A stretch of DNA of 64,000 bases from Neurospora tetrasperma FGSC 2508 (Eukaryota; Ascomycota; Sordariomycetes; Sordariales; Sordariaceae), in the NCBI RefSeq assembly GCF_000213175.1, contig NW_009799100.1:3607762-3671761 (forward strand). The letters run 5' to 3'. Of the stretch, positions 22,766 through 35,339 are shown piece after piece. A program made the position numbers and the translations under genes. Numbering within the stretch: position 1 is the stretch's first letter; each line of letters opens with the position of its first letter. Below the pieces are notes generated by a model. The model had not been told where the DNA came from and ran no database searches. It saw only the letters and a program-made list of their open reading frames with translations.

Positions 22766-25103
22766 AAGAGGCTATACGCTGAAAGACATTATACGGGCTT
22801 GGGAGCACGAAGGCGTTACGGTTGTTTCTTTTAGGTGGATAGACCACGGCATTGTTACCAATATTGGATGGGGACTATAGCCATCGCTTGTGGCTCTGTG
22901 TATCTTTTCTTGTATCATTATTGTATGGCAAAATCTCAAAATGCACAGCGGTGCCTGGAGCTGTTGGTTGGTCCACGGAGTATGTTCGTTTGGGAAAGGC
23001 TTCCACAAAAGGGTGCTAATGGTAGGCATGGCATATAGGGGCATTTGCCGGCTTGCGTTTGCATTGCCTCGACGTACTCCAGCTTCGTCAACCTTGGCTC
23101 ACGTAGCTTGTGTCTGTGGAACACGCAGGCGTATGACGAGGATCTGTCTCTGTAGGATAAAGTTTTAAGGTTGGCGGTCACCAAGGCAGACCGCACAACG
23201 GGTATTATGCTTACCTGAATGTAGGTGAGATGTGCTTATGATGCTCTTGGCCAAGCTGACTGCAAGACAAATCACAAACATATATACACTGAAAAGGGGT
23301 TATGTAAACAAACCACCCCTTCGCCCAAGTGCTTATCCACCAGCCCACTTCTTAACACCCAGGCGAAGCCCCGGTATCATGTCGCCCTGGTGTTCATCTC
23401 ATGCTTTCAATACTAACGAGATGAAATGGATGATTGTTTAATATCGTACACGTGTGCAACGATTGCAATTACATTCGATGGCTTCTAGAACCATTCGGGC
23501 AATTACCTCCCGCAGCATGGCGGGGTATCGACATGGGTTACACCGAACCGAGCGATAAGGACCTGGTATTCGGCGGTAGAGATCGACACAGAAAGCCGTT
23601 TACCATATCCGTTGCCAGTTCGAAAAAAAAAGGTTGGGTGACATCAGGACAGTCACCGGAGACAAAGCTGACCACCGACACCACCTAGACTTGTCATCCA
23701 TGCCTTTGCGGTGCCTCGGTCTTTCGGACACGGCGGCGCTCTAAAAACCCGCTTTGACGGTGGTCGGGGCTGCTGCGGGATTCATACTTGACTCTCTGCT
23801 GTTCAGTTGAAACGCAGGGCAACGAGGATGACAGCCAAGGACGCAAGGCACAATCGGCTGAGGTGTTCACTCGAGTCATTGGGTAAACTTCCCAGTGTTT
23901 GAGGAACAACACGGGGCGGTGGAAACAGAGACGTGATGGAATGGATGTCCTGGCAGGAAGTACACCCGCGTCAATGCAGCTGGTAAAATTGACGTTTTAG
24001 AGGGGGAGGCGCTGCAATCGCTCGGCATCTTTCAAAGCTGGAAAAGGAAGTCGGACAAGATGGAAGAGGACATCGATGGACAGGATCAGGGACCTGACCC
24101 CACGTTGCCGACCGCTCCCGGTTCCAATGTGTACTCATGTAGTGTATGACAAAGACTGGCAAGATCCAAGACGGGACTCCTATTGCGGTTTTGGCAACAC
24201 AGACGCCCAGACAGGGGGCCCGCCGCCACGTTCAAACTGTTTGACTTCGAGACCGCTCACCTTGTGAGGAGGGGACGGAGTCTGTGACTGCGGATCCATC
24301 TGAAATTCAATGATTCTAGGAAAGCCGGCTTGGCCCGATCTCAGTGCCGGCGTGCCCGCTCTCAGATTCAACTCAGGTCCTCTCCTCTCAGGCGGGTGCA
24401 CTGGCTGCCGTGGTCCATCAAGGGTACCCGTGTTTCCCGCCGCCTGCAGCCAACGTTTCCTGTAAGTACCTGTCATGTAGCTCGGCCCCACCACGACGCA
24501 ACAGAGCGCCATCTTTCACACTTCCATTTCTTCGCCGAACCCGGGCCGCTTCTGTCCCAAGTGAACAAGAAGGAAGCCTAGGCACACAGCATCGACAAGG
24601 AATCGTCAAGGCCAGGCAAAGTCAAATCAGAAGTCACGGTGGAAAGTGGAAACCCCATTATTCACCTCCTACATAGTGTACTAGTAGTGACTAGTCCGAG
24701 CCTTGTCTACAGGCTTTGAAGTTCCATGACAGTTGAGATCGCCGTCATCTATTTGGCCCCGACTCTTCTTTCGCCGCCGTCCCATTTGCCTTTCCCTTGC
24801 TTCCACTTGACATAGTTTCCGCCCATTCCGCCGCTGCGTCTGCTTGCCGGTCTGGTCTTGTCTTGCATCTTCTGTCGCTCTGTCACCTGTCTGGCCCTTG
24901 CATCTTGCATCACACGGTCTTTTATCCCATCTTTTTTATCTCTGTTCTCCAGGGCAGGCCAGACACCAGACGTTATTCGGATTCCTGCCAGGATTTTACA
25001 AGTTTTATTAGTTTGCGGAGACGGGCGCAAATTCGAACCAAGAAATCAAAGCAACCCAACAAAAACAACAAAACACCAAAAAAAAAAAAAAAAAGAGAAA
25101 AAG
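22766..25103. other. Intergenic, gene-poor
   Basis: About 2.3 kb without a convincing gene. It contains the 3' flank of uL11m and, from about 24750, a CT-rich then A-rich leader of the kinase gene, with a run of 17 A at 25078-25094 just before its start codon. Short frames on both strands near 24180-24680 have no recognisable domain. Confidence 0.55.
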
Positions 25104-27865
25104 ATGGCGACCGCTGAGAAAGAGTCAGAGCAGCGTCAACCGGACGAACAGTACCAAGGTAAGGAGAAAGGAAACAACAACGGAGGATTAGAAAAACAAC
25201 ATGAATAAGAAAATCAACGGCAACCCCTCCTCTCTGATCCCTATTACGCCAATGCTCGGGGATTAGAACGAGCAAGCATTGGATTGAAGCAATTCGCTGA
25301 CTTGTAGTCTACTCCAACAGCTGTCGAGCCGCAATCGGCCAAAGTCACTCCCGCTGAACCATCCAAAACCGAGCCTGCTGTCCGCTTCAAGTCAACTGTC
25401 GAAGAGATCACCCCAGAGGGCACCACATCGACACCAACCATTGCACCAGACGTCACCCTCGGCGAACCGGGTGAGGTCACCCCCGAGCAGCTTCGTGATA
25501 TCGCCGAGAGGTTGAAGGCCTGTCCGCTGCAGGAGCGAAGGATAAGCCTTTTCCAGTACGAGGCATTCTCGCTTCCCGCTTCAAGGGTAAGCCCATCCCA
25601 ATTTCACGTGAGGGGCTACGCTTCTTGCTTCCTTCCTTTGTTCACTTCCCAAGTTTTGCTTTTACGTTGGTCCGTCGCTTCCGGGGGGGGGGGGGCTTGT
25701 GCAACCAAGATCAGCTCGGTGGCTTTTGCTGGTTTTTGCCATGTCTCTTGTCTGATTGCACACCATATATCCATGCATGCATAGTCACCATTCTTTGCGT
25801 CTGCGTCTTTACCCCTTGGGCGAGGACTAATACTTTGCTGTCTCCAGACACCTTCCCACGAAGATGAATCAAGAGCTCCCAGTCGCGAACATACACGGAG
25901 CTCGGCAGGTCGCAACTCACCGCTTCTTACTCCGCACGTCAGGGGCCACGAAATGCATACACCTCCTCTCACGCCGGCTGGAACCGACAACGTCGACCGA
26001 GAACTTCGCCGCGAGAGCGCTCTGGCGCAAGAAAGGCGGAGTGCCAACCTCATCACTCCTCAGGATTCTTCCCACGAACCGACATCACCTACCTCTCTCC
26101 GCAATGTCCAGCTGCCTACACCCGACGAACAGCTGCGGAGCTCTTCCAGGCCGACTTCGATAGATGGCCGAGATCGTCCCCAGATCACTATCGGTGAACA
26201 TCGCAGAGGGTTGTTTTCCGTTGGATCCGGCGGCAGCAGTTCTCCCAGTAGATCTCAGCCTGCGTCTCGTGAATCCAGTCCCTCCCGAGCGTTGGCCGCG
26301 TCACAGTTCTACACCCGCCAACTACCACCTCCCGGCGATGCCAACGATCCGTACTCGGCAAGCAAACGACCTGCGCAAAAAGGCATTGAGCCTCGCTTTA
26401 TCTTCTCCAGGAAAAAGAACTCGTCCTCTTTGAGTCTGGTATCCAAAAGCGACAAACGCTCCAAGAAGGATCGCCATGACAACGACGACGAGGCTACGAT
26501 CCCCAGCAGAAATAGCTCAATGGCGGACCTGAAGAGGTTCTTCAAGCTGGGACCTCACAAGAACAAGAGACCGGCATCTCCCGCTGCTTCTGTAAAGTCT
26601 ACGCCCAAGACACCGGGAGGCAAGTCTGCCCAGATTCCGTTCGGTGACGATCACGGTCTCTCTTCTAAATACGGGAAGCTTGGCAAGGTGTTGGGTGCCG
26701 GAGCGGGAGGTTCCGTGAGACTCATGAAGCGCAGCGAAGACGGTGTGGTCTTTGCCGTTAAGGAATTCCGCCCTCGCCACTCGTACGAAACCGAGCGCGA
26801 ATATGTCAAGAAGCTTACGGCCGAGTATTGCATGGGATCTTCTTTGCACCATGGCAACATTATTGAAACCCTAGACATTGTCCAGGAGAAGGGCAAGTGG
26901 TATGAGGTGATGGAGTACGCTCCATATGACCTGTTCGCCATTGTCATGACAGGAAAGATGTCTCGAGAAGAGGTCAGCTGCTGCTTCCTTCAGATCTTGA
27001 GTGGCGTAACATACCTTCACAGCATGGGCCTCGCACATCGGGATCTGAAGCTTGACAACGTTGTGGTTAGCGAGCATGGTATTATGAAGATTATCGATTT
27101 TGGTAGTGCTCATGTTTTCCGGTATCCGTTTGAGACTGGAATTGTCCATGCCTCAGGTAAGTAAACACTTGGCTGAGAAGATGCTGGTTGAAGCGTTGCT
27201 AACTGATTAAAGGCATTGTTGGATCCGACCCATATCTTGCCCCCGAAGTGTACGACGAAAAGAAGTACGATCCCGAGGCTGTTGATATCTGGTCATTGGC
27301 CATCATCTACTGCTGCATGACACTCCGACGATTCCCGTGGAAGGTTCCACGATTGACCGACAACTCGTTCAAGCTATTCGCTGCAGAGCCTTCGTTCGGA
27401 CATGACCCAAAGAAACTGTTGCTTCCACCTTCAGCCTCCACGTCGGCGCTTAGCGATCTTCCATACAGAGACTACGACCCTCAGAGCGTCAGGGCTAGCA
27501 GCGACAAGATCGACAAGGTTCAAGATGACAAGAAGACGACTTCGGATCACAAGCCGACGGCGCATACAACCAGCGTACAAGGAGAAGCTGGCAGCACTGG
27601 AGAGAAGAAGGAGGTTATCCGTGGTCCTTGGAGAATCCTCAGGCTTCTCCCGAGGGAAAGCAGACACGTCATCGGCAGGATGCTCGATCTGGATCCCAAG
27701 ACACGGGCCAAGATGACGGAAATTCTTGACGATCCATGGGTGGCGAACACCGTCATCTGCCGGCAGATCGGCCCCGGCAACGTGGCACATGCGGATGATC
27801 ACGTTCATACTCTCGAACCCCCATCAGCACCTGCAGGCACCAAAGATGAAAAGGCCAAACGCTAG
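25104..27865 (+). CDS. Hal4/Sat4-type Ser/Thr protein kinase
   Basis: Four exons, 25104-25158, 25321-25586, 25848-27156 and 27213-27865, give 760 residues. Residues 1-380 are a disordered, Ser/Pro/Arg-rich regulatory region. The kinase domain begins near residue 380: glycine loop GAGAGGS at 390-396, ATP lysine K412 (FAVKEF), HRD at 504-506 in [11 protein letters not shown] at 524-526, APE at 553-555. GSDPYLAPE and the ALHW-like segment [20 protein letters not shown] are hallmarks of the fungal Npr1/Hal4/Hal5 family. Yeast Hal4 (Sat4) and Hal5 stabilise nutrient and potassium transporters at the plasma membrane and support salt tolerance; that role here is inferred. An insertion of about 100 residues rich in Lys, Asp and Thr lies before the last kinase helix. 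The second intron holds a run of 14 G at 25683-25696. Confidence 0.93.
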
Positions 27866-28889
27866 AAGTGGAGCCTTCGCGCCAATAGACATATTCAAAT
27901 ACAGGACGGCTTCTTAGGGGTACAGGATGCCACCAACATTTGGGTTAGGAACAAGAAGGGTTATCTGATGGGGAGTTGTGGGGGATAGTTTGGGTTTAGT
28001 ATTGAAAAGACCGAACATACGTTCTTAGTGCAGTATATGGGCATTGTTACCATTTTCCTCTCAGTCGGTGTCTGTCACCTTGCGAGGCAGCGGTTTTTCG
28101 TCATTTTCTTGGGCGTTTTTGGGACTTGGGAAGACAGCGCTGCGATTGGGTTTGGGTGTCGATGCAAAGATTCAGTATAGGGGGGCCGGGTTCCAGGCAT
28201 ACAGCGTCCATCTTTTTGATTATGCTACTCTCTGGTAAAAGATAGAAGGTGGTATGGCTAGGCTAGACATATTGTGGGAGACGGGCACTAAACAATGTTG
28301 AGTGTATAAAGGTCGCTCGCTTTATAATTAGAAAGTGCAGTTATTGATCGAGTGAGAAGGGGTGTAATCTAGACAGACAGCTGACCAGCCGTGAGATATG
28401 TGACGTTGCTAATGGTGATGAACTTTTCCAGACCTTTCTCAATGCGATGGAAGTTGGGAATCCAGGTTACCCCTTATATAGATATAGAGGTAGAGGAGAC
28501 CTTATCTGTGTTCTGTCATGGTGACCGGAGCAACGGACGGAGCCGCTTCGCAGGACGATCCACCGTTCCCCGGCCAAGCTGGGCGTGTTACCCCAGCTTC
28601 GCACAGCCAATCAGAAGCAGGCAGGCTGCCCGTTTCGGCGGGATTGCCGGTGACGTACCGACGTCGGCAGGGATAAACAGCAAGTCCGGGCCCATTGAAA
28701 AATGGAGCGGCATCTTCTAGATGCGTATCGAAGCTCGTACAAGGGTAATCAAAAGTCGCGATCCCGCCGGCCCAAATACCGAAGCTCTTTCCCCCTCAGT
28801 CTCCTCAGATCCGCCGTACTCGTCCATCCTCACGCCCAAGCTCGCCAGTCGAATCCATCGTTGCCGTTCACCGTTTCAATCCCGTCAAA
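27866..28889. other. Intergenic
   Basis: Contains the 3' flank of the kinase gene and the promoter and leader of hsp10. I see no coding frame with recognisable content and no RNA gene. Perfect heat-shock elements (alternating GAA/TTC triplets) were looked for by eye and none was convincing. Confidence 0.5.
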
Positions 28890-29761
28890 ATGGTGAGCAC
28901 ACACCTCCTGTCCGAGACACCCAATCGCACTCCGCCGCCGGGGACAAGGAAGCGCCAGGAAGATGGAGCTACATACTGCGGCAGCATTGCGTAGCTATCG
29001 GGAAGCTTAGCAATTGCGCTGTAGAACCTCTGGCTAGCACCGGCACAACCGAACACTCGGCGGCAAGCACCACGACAAGTGCAATTGACGCCGAACATGC
29101 AAGACGACATCATGAAACCAAATTATCGACTAACACGTTATTGTTGTCGTCACCGTAGGCCACCACCGTCCGCTCCGTCAAGTCCCTCATCCCCCTCCTT
29201 GACCGCGTCCTCGTCCAGCGCGTCAAGGCTGAGGCCAAGACTGCCTCCGGCATCTTCCTTCCCGAGTCCTCCGTTAAGGACCTCAACGAGGCCAAGGTCC
29301 TCGCTGTTGGCCCCGGTGCCCTCGACAAGGACGGCAAGCGTCTCCCCATGGGCGTCAACGCTGGCGACCGCGTCCTTATCCCTCAGGTACGTTAAAGGGC
29401 CACCAATGAGCTACATACAATGCCGATGCAGAGCAGACGGGCGGTTACAGATTGAAGTTATCTGTCCGTAACACCCGGATGCAACGCATGCATGCATAGG
29501 CTTTTGTATAAAGAGGGAAGAAGAGAGGAATATGGATGCTAATGCGCTCTTTAACAGTACGGCGGTTCCCCTGTCAAGGTTGGCGAGGAGGAGTACACCC
29601 TCTTCCGCGATAGCGAGTAAGTTGCACCACACACCACAGATCCTGTCCCTGATTGGAGGGGGGAGGGAAACTATTCCCGGCCGGCCTATGCAAACGTACA
29701 GGAAGAGCCGGTTACTGACAAATGTCTCTTCGATAGGATCCTTGCCAAGATCGCCGAGTAA
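28890..29761 (+). CDS. hsp10: Mitochondrial co-chaperonin Hsp10 (GroES family)
   Basis: Four exons, 28890-28892, 29159-29386, 29558-29616 and 29737-29761, give 104 residues, the normal length. The first coding exon is only the ATG; a 266-nt intron follows at once. The protein caps the Hsp60 ring in the mitochondrial matrix during folding. Visible family features are IPLLDRVLVQRV at the N-terminus, the mobile loop around KTASGIFLPES, VLAVGPGALDKDG, GDRVLIPQYGG and LFRDSEILAKIAE at the end. Like other mitochondrial Hsp10 proteins it has no long cleavable presequence; the N-terminal residues act as targeting signal in this family. Codon use is strongly C-ending, as expected for high expression. 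Confidence 0.95.
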
Positions 29762-32700
29762 ACCTCGTTGACCCAGCATAAAACCCAAAAAGCAAAATAT
29801 AAAGGATACCCTCTCATGATTCTTATAACTATCAAAAGTGTACCAATATGTAATGTACCAATAGAAACCAGCATTGAACAACAGCTAAACGGACAGATTG
29901 GCATACTTGACACGAAAACGTGGGCATGAGGTGGTGGTGCTCGGCATTTATCGCTTGATAATGGTTTGGTTATTGGAAATGGCACCTCATCTCATCCTTG
30001 AGACAGTTAACTTGAACCGAGAGGAAAGATGTCGGGATGCCAGTCGTCTTCAATCGACTCCTCACATCACAGTTCGTCCGAATGTCCGGTTCAGAATACG
30101 ATATCCTCACCCGATCTCCAGTTTCAAATCAAACAAACATGTGTCCCTCACTTCTCCGGTCTCGGTCCTCGGTTCGCGTCTTATAATCCTTGGTGCTGCC
30201 GGTTTGGTGGGGTTCAGACATCAAAAACTAGACGAGACGAGACGAGATGTGGCTGATACATACTTCTACTGTTATCCATGGAACAACGAGCAAGCGAGCT
30301 GTTGTGGGTTGGTCAAGAAGAAATACCTGTTAACACGAGCGTCTCCTGTCCCATACATCTGTCTCGTTCAATTCGTGCCTGACACCATCAGACAAGCAAA
30401 GAGAACGGACATACATAGACAGCGTGTAGCATGTTACCGCAAGCGGGCAGGGCCGGTGAGCGCTGTGCCGGCGGTAGGCGTGATTTGGTTCCTGATCTTA
30501 CCCCAGTGGAATCCGAATGGCAAGGGACGGGAGGAAAAAGTTGAAGAGTGAGCCAACACCAACACGGAACCAAGACCAACATAGGAAATCAACAATGGCG
30601 CCACTTCAGCAGCAAGCAGTCAGTGAGTCACACATTCACGCCGAGACTCCTGCGATGCAGCTCTCAGACGGAGTTCCAGTCTGTCGTTTCTCCTCAAACG
30701 GAAACGGCGCGTGTTAAAAGTGAGAGGGGACGACTGAAAAACAGCAGAGATGAGAGAAACAGCAGAGACCCGAAAAACGACTCACATAACAATTGGAGAC
30801 GAGTCAAAACAAAACAAATCCGGGTCCAGCTCCCGTTCGATGGTGCTTAACTCACTTGCACTTTACGAGACTTTTTTTTGTTTTTGTCAATTGTACTAAA
30901 ACATATGCACCCTAAAGTCAAAATCCCTCCTCTTTTCACGTTTGTCTAGGAGCATGTGCATCTATCCGCCATGTTCGGAATTTCCAAGATGAATGTTTGG
31001 CTACATTATAAATTCGTGTTGCTTACTTACCCAGTGACCGGATCAACCCCCGGTTCATTATGAAACATTAAGCCATCTTAGCCTCCCATGCCTTCCTAGG
31101 CTCCCCATGTGGCTTTATGATAATCTTATGTCGATCACCTATCGCCTACTTTGGTATCAATTATCGTTCAGGCTTACTTCTGGGAGATGTCGATCAAGAT
31201 TGATCTAGGTGTTTCGAAGCGAGCACCTTACTTTACTTCTCCTCACCCAAGAACGAGAAAGCCAATATCTGGAGGTAGGTAGGTATGTACACTACGTTGG
31301 TGATTTTTATCCCTCATCCACACATAAGCAGGGTCTCTGCGGTAGAGATTGCCTCCTGTGTGAAAGAGCAAACCGCATGATTGGGAATATTGGACAATCT
31401 ATACCTTGTAGGGTAGCAACCAACGTGTAATGTCTTTCTTTATCTCCCTTTCGCGCTCGCACACGCCCGCGCGCACCCATCTGCGCTTCCGAGCATATTG
31501 GGTTCGCATTTTCTTCATTTCCTCTTCATGCTGTGCTTCGCATCTGTCTCTCTCTGCCTGTTTGCGGCGTCACAAATGTCGTGGACCCCGAGACTCACTC
31601 GCAATCCTGGCGAACTTGGCGGAGCTGGCAGGCACAGTTCAGCCTCTGTGCCTCTGTGCCTCTTGTTGTTTCCATCCCCGAAAGCGATTTGCTTGTTTTG
31701 GTGATCTCATCATCTTTCGCTTGGTGTTTGCTTTTGCCCCCGATCCACACCAGGTCCATTTTGGAGAGTCAGTTTCGACATTGGTCACTCGCTCGCAGAT
31801 AAAGAAATCAGAGACGGATATACCGAGGGACAGAGCGACAGAGGGGCAGAGGGGTAGAGGGGTCGGGGAGATAGGTAGAGGCAAGACACAATACATAAGG
31901 AAAGCTATCGAGAGGCCTCATGCCTGTCATTCGATTAGATCGTCATTCCTCCACACAGTAAATGCAAGGCACCAGAGAAAAAAAAGAATGTTTCGAAACA
32001 CAGACGGCGCGAACTCCCATGGCGCCGAGGGGGGTCCTTTAATAAGCGCCGCTCCAATGTCTCCTCCTCCGCGGCTACAACCAAAGATTTGGTCTAATTC
32101 CAGCGAACCAACGGGATGGTCAGGAAGGCTCGTTTGGGATGTCCGACCCCATGGATCTCCAGTTGGATGAAACACTGACGGCTTTTCTTGGCAGACATTT
32201 CCCCGGTGGCGGACAGCGCCATTCCCAGGCGGCTGCCAGGGCAAAAAGTGGAAGCAGGGGGTTTTCCAACACGGCAGCGCCGAATGACAGGGGAGACCCA
32301 TTCACACACTCTTAGGTACGAGCGGAAGGGAATGCAACTGAGATCGACAGCAGAGTGGCAGCAGCAGCATTGTTCGCTTCTTCCCCTGGCGATAGCTAAG
32401 CTTCCATTTCCTTTCCCTTTCCACTCTCACCCCAGCTTTCCTCGTATCAGCTTCCCCTCTTCATCATTTTCGCTCGCGAACAAAAAAGAACTCAAATTTA
32501 GCTCCACATCACATCGTACTGCGTTCTGCTGACCGTGCTGCTCGTTTCGTCGGGTGGGCATCCCGCGTCGCCAAGTTCCCCCGATTCAGCTCACTGGACC
32601 GCTGGAGCACTAGAGAAAATGTGGGTGACATGACATACATATGTATGTCACGACATCACGGCACCAGTTAAGCCAAGGGGTAAAAGCAGAAAAACGGATG

Positions 32701-33874
32701 AGAGAGGGGAGAAACCAACAGCCTCGCTTCTATTCTCATGCCGTATCGTGAGACTAGTCGTAAACAGGTCTCGTTTTCCCTTTTGAAGGCATCACAAAGC
32801 AGTTCTAACCGACCTCTCCAGTCACTGTTGCGTGAGTACCTCTTAGACGCGGGGGAGGGGCGGTCATACGTCAGGTCAGGAGAACTGACTCGTCGGGCTT
32901 CTTTGAGATCAAGGCAAAGATGGCTTCCATTCACAGTCCAGACTCCCTCAATCCGTTGATCAGTCGGACATGCCTCTATCACATCGTCACAACCGAAACG
33001 CCGACACCCGGATAACCATATTGCCCCCTACATGCCTATCATAACCCCTATTCCCCATATTCCACAGGGAACACAACAGTCACTTTCTGAGGCCCTGTTC
33101 CTTGCGTCATGGATGATCCGGGTCTGAAGCTTGCTTGCAAAGCTCCGCCGTTTGTATCTCCTTCCTCATATCGTCTCTTTTGCCCGAGGAGGAGCGAGCG
33201 TTTGCTTCGTGTTGTGAGGGTCTCGAGGGCTTGGTTGGTCAAGGTATCACGGGTCATTCAAGGGTACCCTACCTCGACGAGACCAGGGACCGGAGGAGGC
33301 TTGTCTTGCCTTACAAGCTTACCTCTCCAACTGAACCTTACCAGTCGACGAGGGGGGGCCAGCCGCCGCCCGAGGACGCTAGACAGGTAGGGGTAGGTTT
33401 TAGGGTAGCACTGTCAGGTACAGTGCAGTAGAAGGTCGGATAGCACTCGGTACCCTGCATCCCTGACCTAATCTTCATTGCTTGTTGTAAGTGGGTGTGG
33501 GGTTTCCCATTCTGTATATATCCCTTCCGAGTTCCCTTCTATTCTCTTGACCCTTTCCTGTTACTTAGCCCATCCTTTAAGTGCCAGAGCTTGGTGTTTT
33601 CCTCCCCCTTCCTTCCTTTGGAGCCTCAGCTTTTGCAGAAACAGACTCGAGGTCTGTGATCCGGTCTTTTCTCTCCCTACCTTCCTTCATACACGTATCT
33701 CCAAAACACCACGTTGAAATAAACTGGTGATTCATTCTGGGTATCGCTTGCCCATTCCCTCCTTATACACACATAACGGCATAAAGGTCATTTGACTTTT
33801 TTCCTCGAAAGCATCGACTTCACTTTTTGTGGCTGGCCGCATATCGACACTCTCAAAACATACTATCAGCCATC
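29762..33874. other. Large gene-poor region
   Basis: About 4.1 kb between hsp10 and the LPMO gene. One ATG-initiated frame of 246 codons at 31430-32170 (+) is longer than expected by chance, but its product has no recognisable domain and is compositionally patchy; I do not call it a gene. A stop-free stretch at 29898-30551 (+) starts without ATG. TAGGTAGG tracts occur near 31275 and TACC tracts near 33270. The last 400 nt are CT-rich and probably promoter and leader of the LPMO gene. Confidence 0.5.
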
Positions 33875-35339
33875 ATGCGCTCCACCACTGTCCTCGCCGG
33901 TCTGGCGACGGTCCTTGCCCCGTTGGCTTCTGCCCACACTGTCCTCACAACTGTTTTCGTCAACGACAAGAACCAAGGAGATGGTACTGGCGTCCGTATG
34001 CCCATGGATGGCAACATCGCCAACGCCCCCGTTATTAACATGAACAGCGATGACATGATCTGTGGTGAGTCTTGGATCCTTTCCCACTCATGCCTGCTGC
34101 TCAAAGACACTCACACATCAAACAGGCAGAGACGGCCTCAAGAAGGTCAACTACGCCATCCCCGCCACCGCTGGCTCCAAGATGACCTTTGAATTCCGCA
34201 CCTACGTCGACGGCAGTAGGCCCGGCTTCATCGACGAGTCGCACCAGGGTCCCATTTCCGTCTACGCCAAGGCTGTCTCGGACTTTGACCAAAGCCCCGG
34301 CGGCTCCGGCTGGTTCAAGATCTGGCATGACGGGTACGACGAGTCCACCAAGAAGTGGGCGGTGCAGAAGGTCATCGACACCAACGGTCTCCTCAGCATC
34401 AGCTTGCCCACGGGGATGCCCACGGGCGCCTACCTGTTGCGCACCGAGGTGATCGCCATGCAAAACGTCACCACCAAGGCCGACGGCAACTGGTACTGCG
34501 AGCCGCAGTTCTACGTCAACTGCGCCCAGGTTTACGTCCAAGGCTCCTCGTCTGGCCCTCTCTCTATCCCCACGGACAAGGAAACCTCCATCCCCGGCCA
34601 CGTCCACCCCTCCGACAAGGGTCTCAACTTCAACATGTACGACATGAAGGGTCTTCTTCCCTACCAGATCCCCGGCCCCGTGCCCTTCCGCCCTACCACT
34701 TCCTCTTCCGGCTCCAACGCAAAGGCCGCCCTTACCACGCCCACCAACTTCTCTGGCGCCGTCCCCGACAACTGCCTCCTCAAGAACGCCAACTGGTGCG
34801 GCTTCGAGGTACCCGACTACACCAACGAAGACGGATGCTGGGCTTCTGCGGACAACTGCTGGGCCCAGAGCAAGAAGTGCTTCGAGTCTGCCCCACCCTC
34901 GGGTATCAAGGGATGCAAGATCTGGGAACAGGAGAAGTGCCAGGCGCTTGCGAACTCGTGTGATGCGAAGCAGTTCACCGGTCCCCCGAACAAGGGCAAG
35001 AGGTGGGGAGATGTGACGGAGCAGTCGAGCGTCCAGGTCCCCGGGGTGATGAAGGGTGCGGATTTGGTGGACGATCCTGTCGACACCACCAGCAATGAAA
35101 AGGCCAACAACAACGTCGTCAGCATCCCCGCAGCCACAGCTACTACCTTCATCACCACCTCTTCCGCCGCTTCCAAGCCTGTCACCACTGTCCCTTCTAT
35201 CGCCATCACCACCACCACCGCTGCTGTTGCCATTCCTACTGAGACTGCTGCCCAAAACACACTCATCAGGTGTGGCAGGGGTGACAAGAACCAGAGGCGG
35301 GCAATGCACATTAACAGGCATAAGCGCGCGGATTTCTAA
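33875..35339 (+). CDS. AA9 lytic polysaccharide monooxygenase with C-terminal Cys-rich module
   Basis: Exons 33875-34064 and 34126-35339 give 467 residues. A secreted copper enzyme of family AA9 (formerly GH61) that oxidatively cleaves cellulose or related glucans. Signal peptide: residues 1-20 (MRSTTVLAGLATVLAPLASA), so H21 becomes the mature N-terminal histidine of the copper brace. The second brace histidine is H103 (SHQGPISVYAK). The axial tyrosine is Y193 with Q191 just before it (PQFYVNCAQVYV). Where most AA9 enzymes have ALH, this one has AMQ at 174-176. After the catalytic domain (to about 205) comes a Pro/Ser linker, then residues 280-342 with eight cysteines (280, 288, 301, 308, 315, 327, 335, 342), resembling an uncharacterised appended module of some fungal LPMOs. 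There is no CBM1. The last 110 residues are Ser/Thr-rich and disordered with a basic C-terminus. Confidence 0.93.

Noticed and set aside
29898-30551. 217-codon stop-free stretch after hsp10
   Set aside because: It begins at TTG rather than ATG, has no known domain and lies in presumed 3' flank.
34101-35321. 406-codon open frame antisense to the LPMO gene
   Set aside because: Same explanation as for acetolactate synthase; the sense strand has a complete, recognisable enzyme with signal peptide and copper ligands.
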